Source of the DNA: Sphingomonadaceae bacterium | GTDB lineage: Bacteria > Pseudomonadota > Alphaproteobacteria > Sphingomonadales > Sphingomonadaceae | Assembly: GCA_009926135.1 (NCBI GenBank) | Contig: RFPL01000002.1 | Location: 186,001-250,000 of the forward strand | DNA: 64,000 nt | Direction: 5' to 3' | In this document: positions 61,657 through 64,000 of the stretch, in pieces | How positions within the stretch are numbered: the stretch's first letter is position 1 | Layout: every line of letters starts with the position of its first letter | Notes under the pieces: generated by a model | Seen by the model: the letters and a program-made list of their open reading frames with translations, nothing else | Database searches by the model: none | What the model was told of the DNA's origin: nothing | Program-made: the position numbers and the translations under genes

Positions 61657-61918
61657 AACCCTTCTCGGCATTCGTGACCTGACCGGCCTGCCCCTCGGCG
61701 AGTCCAATTCGCATGCGGCGCCATTGCAGGGGGCTTTTGGTACTACGGCCCCCCGCCTTCCGCACGATCGACCAGTTCCAAATAACCTGACGCGTCTTGG
61801 CGTGCTGGCTCGTGATCGGTCTCAACCTGTCCAGCCGCTTATTTTTTCCAGGCCATGCATCCAGTCGGCAATCGGCCCCGTATCTCCCCTGCAATTGCGC
61901 AAACAGGGAGTAGAAATC
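61657..61918. other. intergenic region between tRNA-Lys and DUF3034 gene
   Basis: 262 nt. Contains GGGGGC...GCCCCC (61729-61753), an inverted repeat with a 13-nt loop but no T-run. No FNR, NnrR or sigma-54 motif is seen. The track ORF across it on the minus strand is a tRNA-antisense artefact. The promoter of the DUF3034-hemoglobin-cytochrome cassette must lie here but I cannot place it. Confidence 0.5.
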
Positions 61919-62926
61919 ATGCGACGAAAGGACGGCGTCCGCTTCGGACTAAGCCTGATGGCAGCATTGGCGGGAATTTGTCCCGCGGTGGCAATCGCCG
62001 AGGATTCGAGCAATACCGAGAGCAATGCAGCGAATAGCGCGGCGGAGCCAGACACTGAAAGTGCCAGCCTGACCGATGGCGGCTCTGCGGAGCGATCCTT
62101 CCTGGATGGCGGTGGCCGGCTGCTGTTGACTGGCGGGGTCTCCACAATTGAAGGCGCAGGCGGCGGCGGTCTCGTCCCCTGGGCACTGATTGGCGGCTAT
62201 GGCACCCGCGACGAGATCGGCCTGCAGGCCTTTGCCACTGGCGTCGACAGTCAGGACTTCACCCTCGCCTCCTACGGTGGCGCGGTGAACCTTTACAACC
62301 GGGTCGAACTCTCGATTGCCCGGCAGAACTTCAACCTGCGGGAAGTGGGTAACGCCCTGGGACTGGGGAACCGTTACACAATCAGCCAGACCATCATCGG
62401 CGCCAAGGTACGCCTGTTCGGCAATGCCGTGCTCGATCAGGACACGATCCTGCCGCAAGTCTCGGTCGGTGCGCAGTACAAGATCAACAACAACGCGCTG
62501 GTGGTCGGAACAGTCCTGGGTCTCAAGCGCAAGAACGTCGACTTCTATGCCGCGGCAACCAAGGTAATCCTGTCGCAGAGCCTGCTGCTCAACGGCACTG
62601 TCCGCCTGACCCGCGCCAATCAGTATGGCATCCTGGGCTTCGGCGGCCTTGGCGGCAAGGACCAAGGCTACAAGGCCCAGTTCGAGGGATCGGCAGCACT
62701 GCTGCTGACCCGCAAGTTCGCGGTGGGCGGCGAATACCGCACTAAGTCGAACCGGCTTGAAGGCGCACTGGGTGGCTCGACCTTCCGTGAGGAAAACGCG
62801 TGGGATCTCTTTGCGGCCTTCGCCCCGAGCCGGAATGTCTCGATCACCGTGGCCTATGCCCGGCTCGGCCAAATCGCCTTGCGCCGGCAGAACGCCGCCT
62901 ATGTTTCGCTTCAGATCGGGTACTGA
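61919..62926 (+). CDS. DUF3034 family exported protein
   Basis: 335 aa from ATG 61919 (MRRKDGVRFGLSLMAALAGICPAVAIAED signal peptide) with GGGAG upstream. The mature protein is rich in alternating amphipathic beta strands and ends in an aromatic residue (AAYVSLQIGY), as outer-membrane beta barrels do. DUF3034 has no defined function. It precedes an exported hemoglobin and a cytochrome c in the same direction (22-nt gap), suggesting a redox-related periplasm/outer-membrane unit. Confidence 0.8.
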   Translation: MRRKDGVRFGLSLMAALAGICPAVAIAEDSSNTESNAANSAAEPDTESASLTDGGSAERSFLDGGGRLLLTGGVSTIEGAGGGGLVPWALIGGYGTRDEIGLQAFATGVDSQDFTLASYGGAVNLYNRVELSIARQNFNLREVGNALGLGNRYTISQTIIGAKVRLFGNAVLDQDTILPQVSVGAQYKINNNALVVGTVLGLKRKNVDFYAAATKVILSQSLLLNGTVRLTRANQYGILGFGGLGGKDQGYKAQFEGSAALLLTRKFAVGGEYRTKSNRLEGALGGSTFREENAWDLFAAFAPSRNVSITVAYARLGQIALRRQNAAYVSLQIGY

Positions 62927-62948
62927 ACCCAAGTCAGGGAATACAACA

Positions 62949-63440
62949 ATGCGAACACCAACCCTTTTCTTGCTGCTGGCGGTCCTTGCCGCGCCGCTGC
63001 CCGCTCTTGCCGCCCCGGCGGAACCAACCGTTTCGGATCCCTCCATCAAGCCCAAGGCACCGACCTTGCCGGTCATTACCGATGACGAAAGCCTTTACCA
63101 AACCTTCGGGGAACGTGAAGGTCTGGTGCAGATCATGGATGACGTGATGGTCCGCTGGCTGGCCAATCCGCGCACCCGCCCGTTCTTCGAAGGGGCCGAC
63201 CAGGCGCGGCTCAAGAACCATCTGGTCGAGCAGTTCTGCGTGATCATGAAAGGGCCGTGCACTTACACTGGCCGGACGATGGCAGAATCCCACATGGGTA
63301 TGAACGTCAACGAAGGCAGCTTCTACGCTCTGGTCGAAGAGCTGCAGAAGACGCTCAACGCCAGGAACGTCCCGTTCCGTGCCCAGAACCGCTTGCTTGC
63401 GGCCCTGGCGCCGATGCACCGCGACATCATCGGCAAGTGA
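62949..63440 (+). CDS. exported group 1 truncated hemoglobin
   Basis: 163 aa. Signal peptide (MRTPTLFLLLAVLAAPLPALAAPA), then a 2-on-2 globin: SLYQTFGEREGLVQIMDDVMVRWLANPRTRPFF, LKNHLVEQFCVIMKGPCTY, and proximal His in AESHMGMNVNEGSFYALVEEL. Most truncated hemoglobins are cytoplasmic; this one is predicted periplasmic. The two cysteines in QFCVIMKGPC could pair there. Likely handles O2 or NO or passes electrons with the cytochrome next door. Confidence 0.88.
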   Translation: MRTPTLFLLLAVLAAPLPALAAPAEPTVSDPSIKPKAPTLPVITDDESLYQTFGEREGLVQIMDDVMVRWLANPRTRPFFEGADQARLKNHLVEQFCVIMKGPCTYTGRTMAESHMGMNVNEGSFYALVEELQKTLNARNVPFRAQNRLLAALAPMHRDIIGK

Positions 63441-63445
63441 TCCCG

Positions 63446-63823
63446 ATGCTGGCCCGATTATTACTCCCCATCTCGCTGATCGGGCTGGCATTGGCGAAGC
63501 CTGCAGGGGCCTCTTCGCCTCCCGGGGCCCCTGCAGTCGACCCCGCAACCATCTACCGGTCACGCTGCGGGTCATGCCATGCGCCTGATCAGAACCGGGT
63601 TGGACCAAAGCACCGCGGTGTAGTCGGTCGCAAAAGCGGCAGCGTGCCGGGTTACGCCTACTCCCCTGCCCTAAAGGCTGCCGGGATCGTGTGGAGCCGC
63701 GAGGAACTCGACAAATGGCTGCAGGGTCCACGCAAACGCGTTGCGGGCACTCGCATGGTCACAGCCGTTGCCGATCCCACTGATCGTAGGGCAATCATCG
63801 ATTACCTCGAAACCCTGCGTTAA
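63446..63823 (+). CDS. periplasmic class I cytochrome c
   Basis: 125 aa. Signal peptide (MLARLLLPISLIGLALAKPAGA), one heme-binding motif CGSCH, and axial Met in VAGTRMV near the C-terminus, with VGPKHRGVVGRKSGSVPGYAYSPALK typical of small soluble class I cytochromes (c2/c-550 type). Starts 5 nt after the hemoglobin, so co-translated. A plausible electron partner of the exported globin. Confidence 0.9.
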   Translation: MLARLLLPISLIGLALAKPAGASSPPGAPAVDPATIYRSRCGSCHAPDQNRVGPKHRGVVGRKSGSVPGYAYSPALKAAGIVWSREELDKWLQGPRKRVAGTRMVTAVADPTDRRAIIDYLETLR

Positions 63824-63916
63824 TGTTGCCGCATTAGCTCCGCACTGGTCCCTGCATTCGGTGGTCTTGTACTATGTTCTTGTCGCGCCGATTTAGCGGC
63901 TTATTGCTTCGCAATC

Positions 63917-64000
63917 ATGCTTGATCCCGATCCTCATGCGGCCAATCGTGCCCGTCTGGTTGCGGCGCTTTCGCGCACGTCGGGCGGCGATCGCTCCGCG
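63917..64000 (+). CDS. RNA polymerase ECF sigma factor, 3' truncated by window edge
   Basis: Only 28 residues are visible from ATG 63917 (MLDPDPHAANRARLVAALSRTSGGDRSA). The pattern resembles the N-terminus of RskA-linked ECF sigma factors (RARLVAALARVAAGDRAAL). A 93-nt gap follows the cytochrome gene. An anti-sigma gene would be expected beyond the edge. Confidence 0.55.
   Translation, partial: MLDPDPHAANRARLVAALSRTSGGDRSA

Overview
The window is chromosomal DNA of a GC-rich alphaproteobacterium, most probably of the order Sphingomonadales (Novosphingobium, Sphingomonas or Erythrobacteraceae type). This is an inference. It rests on the gene content (PEP-CTERM protein, HWE-family kinase, a Vgr-related HExxH protein, glyQ-glyS-ppdK order), on CTTG-N17-CTAT-like promoters, and on the alphaproteobacterial type of heat-shock promoter in front of dnaK. 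Coding density is very high. Many genes overlap as ATGA or TAATG, and no gene-free stretch exceeds 300 nt. I see no insertion sequence, prophage, CRISPR array or rRNA.

Layout. 1-8000: a 5'-truncated patatin-like protein, then the heat-shock block dnaK-dnaJ and hrcA-grpE on the minus strand, with a copper-chaperone gene and an HExxH protein inserted between them. 8000-11400: rph-rdgB-hemW-xerC, overlapping or closely spaced. 11400-15900: a minus-strand run rsmI-yraN-gshB-dedA plus a secreted cupin, divergent from an LpoA-like lipoprotein. 16000-18900: parE and an HWE-type sensor kinase. 19100-22000: a MoxR ATPase, a DUF817 membrane protein and a VWA protein. 22000-28650: a small membrane protein, a LigB dioxygenase, an Amj-type lipid II flippase, and a minus-strand cassette DOMON-like / NamZ-like / AspH-like / MFS. 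28700-35500: tyrS, a PilZ protein, a Zur-box-preceded zinc-type TonB receptor, then MFS-cysK-dienelactone hydrolase. 35800-39500: acyl-CoA dehydrogenase with its MerR regulator, hisI, a candidate small RNA with a strong terminator, and comF. 39500-46000: a methyltransferase, ppdK and glyQS. 46100-49800: two tandem TraB/GumN proteins, rplY, pth and a P-loop gene broken by one TGA codon. 49800-55600: a PEP-CTERM protein behind a near-perfect sigma-54 promoter, a TPR lipoprotein, ychF, a MaoC-like dehydratase and mutL. 55800-61500: the elongasome operon mreBCD-mrdA-rodA. 61500-64000: tRNA-Lys(CTT), a DUF3034 protein, an exported truncated hemoglobin and a cytochrome c, then the start of an ECF sigma factor.

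Most of the window is core housekeeping: protein folding, tRNA charging, translation, mismatch repair and cell-wall elongation. The parts most worth follow-up are regulatory or accessory. They are the sigma-54/PEP-CTERM pair, the Zur operator with its receptor, the candidate small RNA at about 38520-38750, the CTG-started coupled gene at 5797, the single-nonsense pseudogene at 49263-49799, the exported hemoglobin/cytochrome cassette next to an ECF sigma factor, the NamZ-like cassette, and the MoxR-DUF817-VWA trio. No wholly new defence or mobile system is visible.
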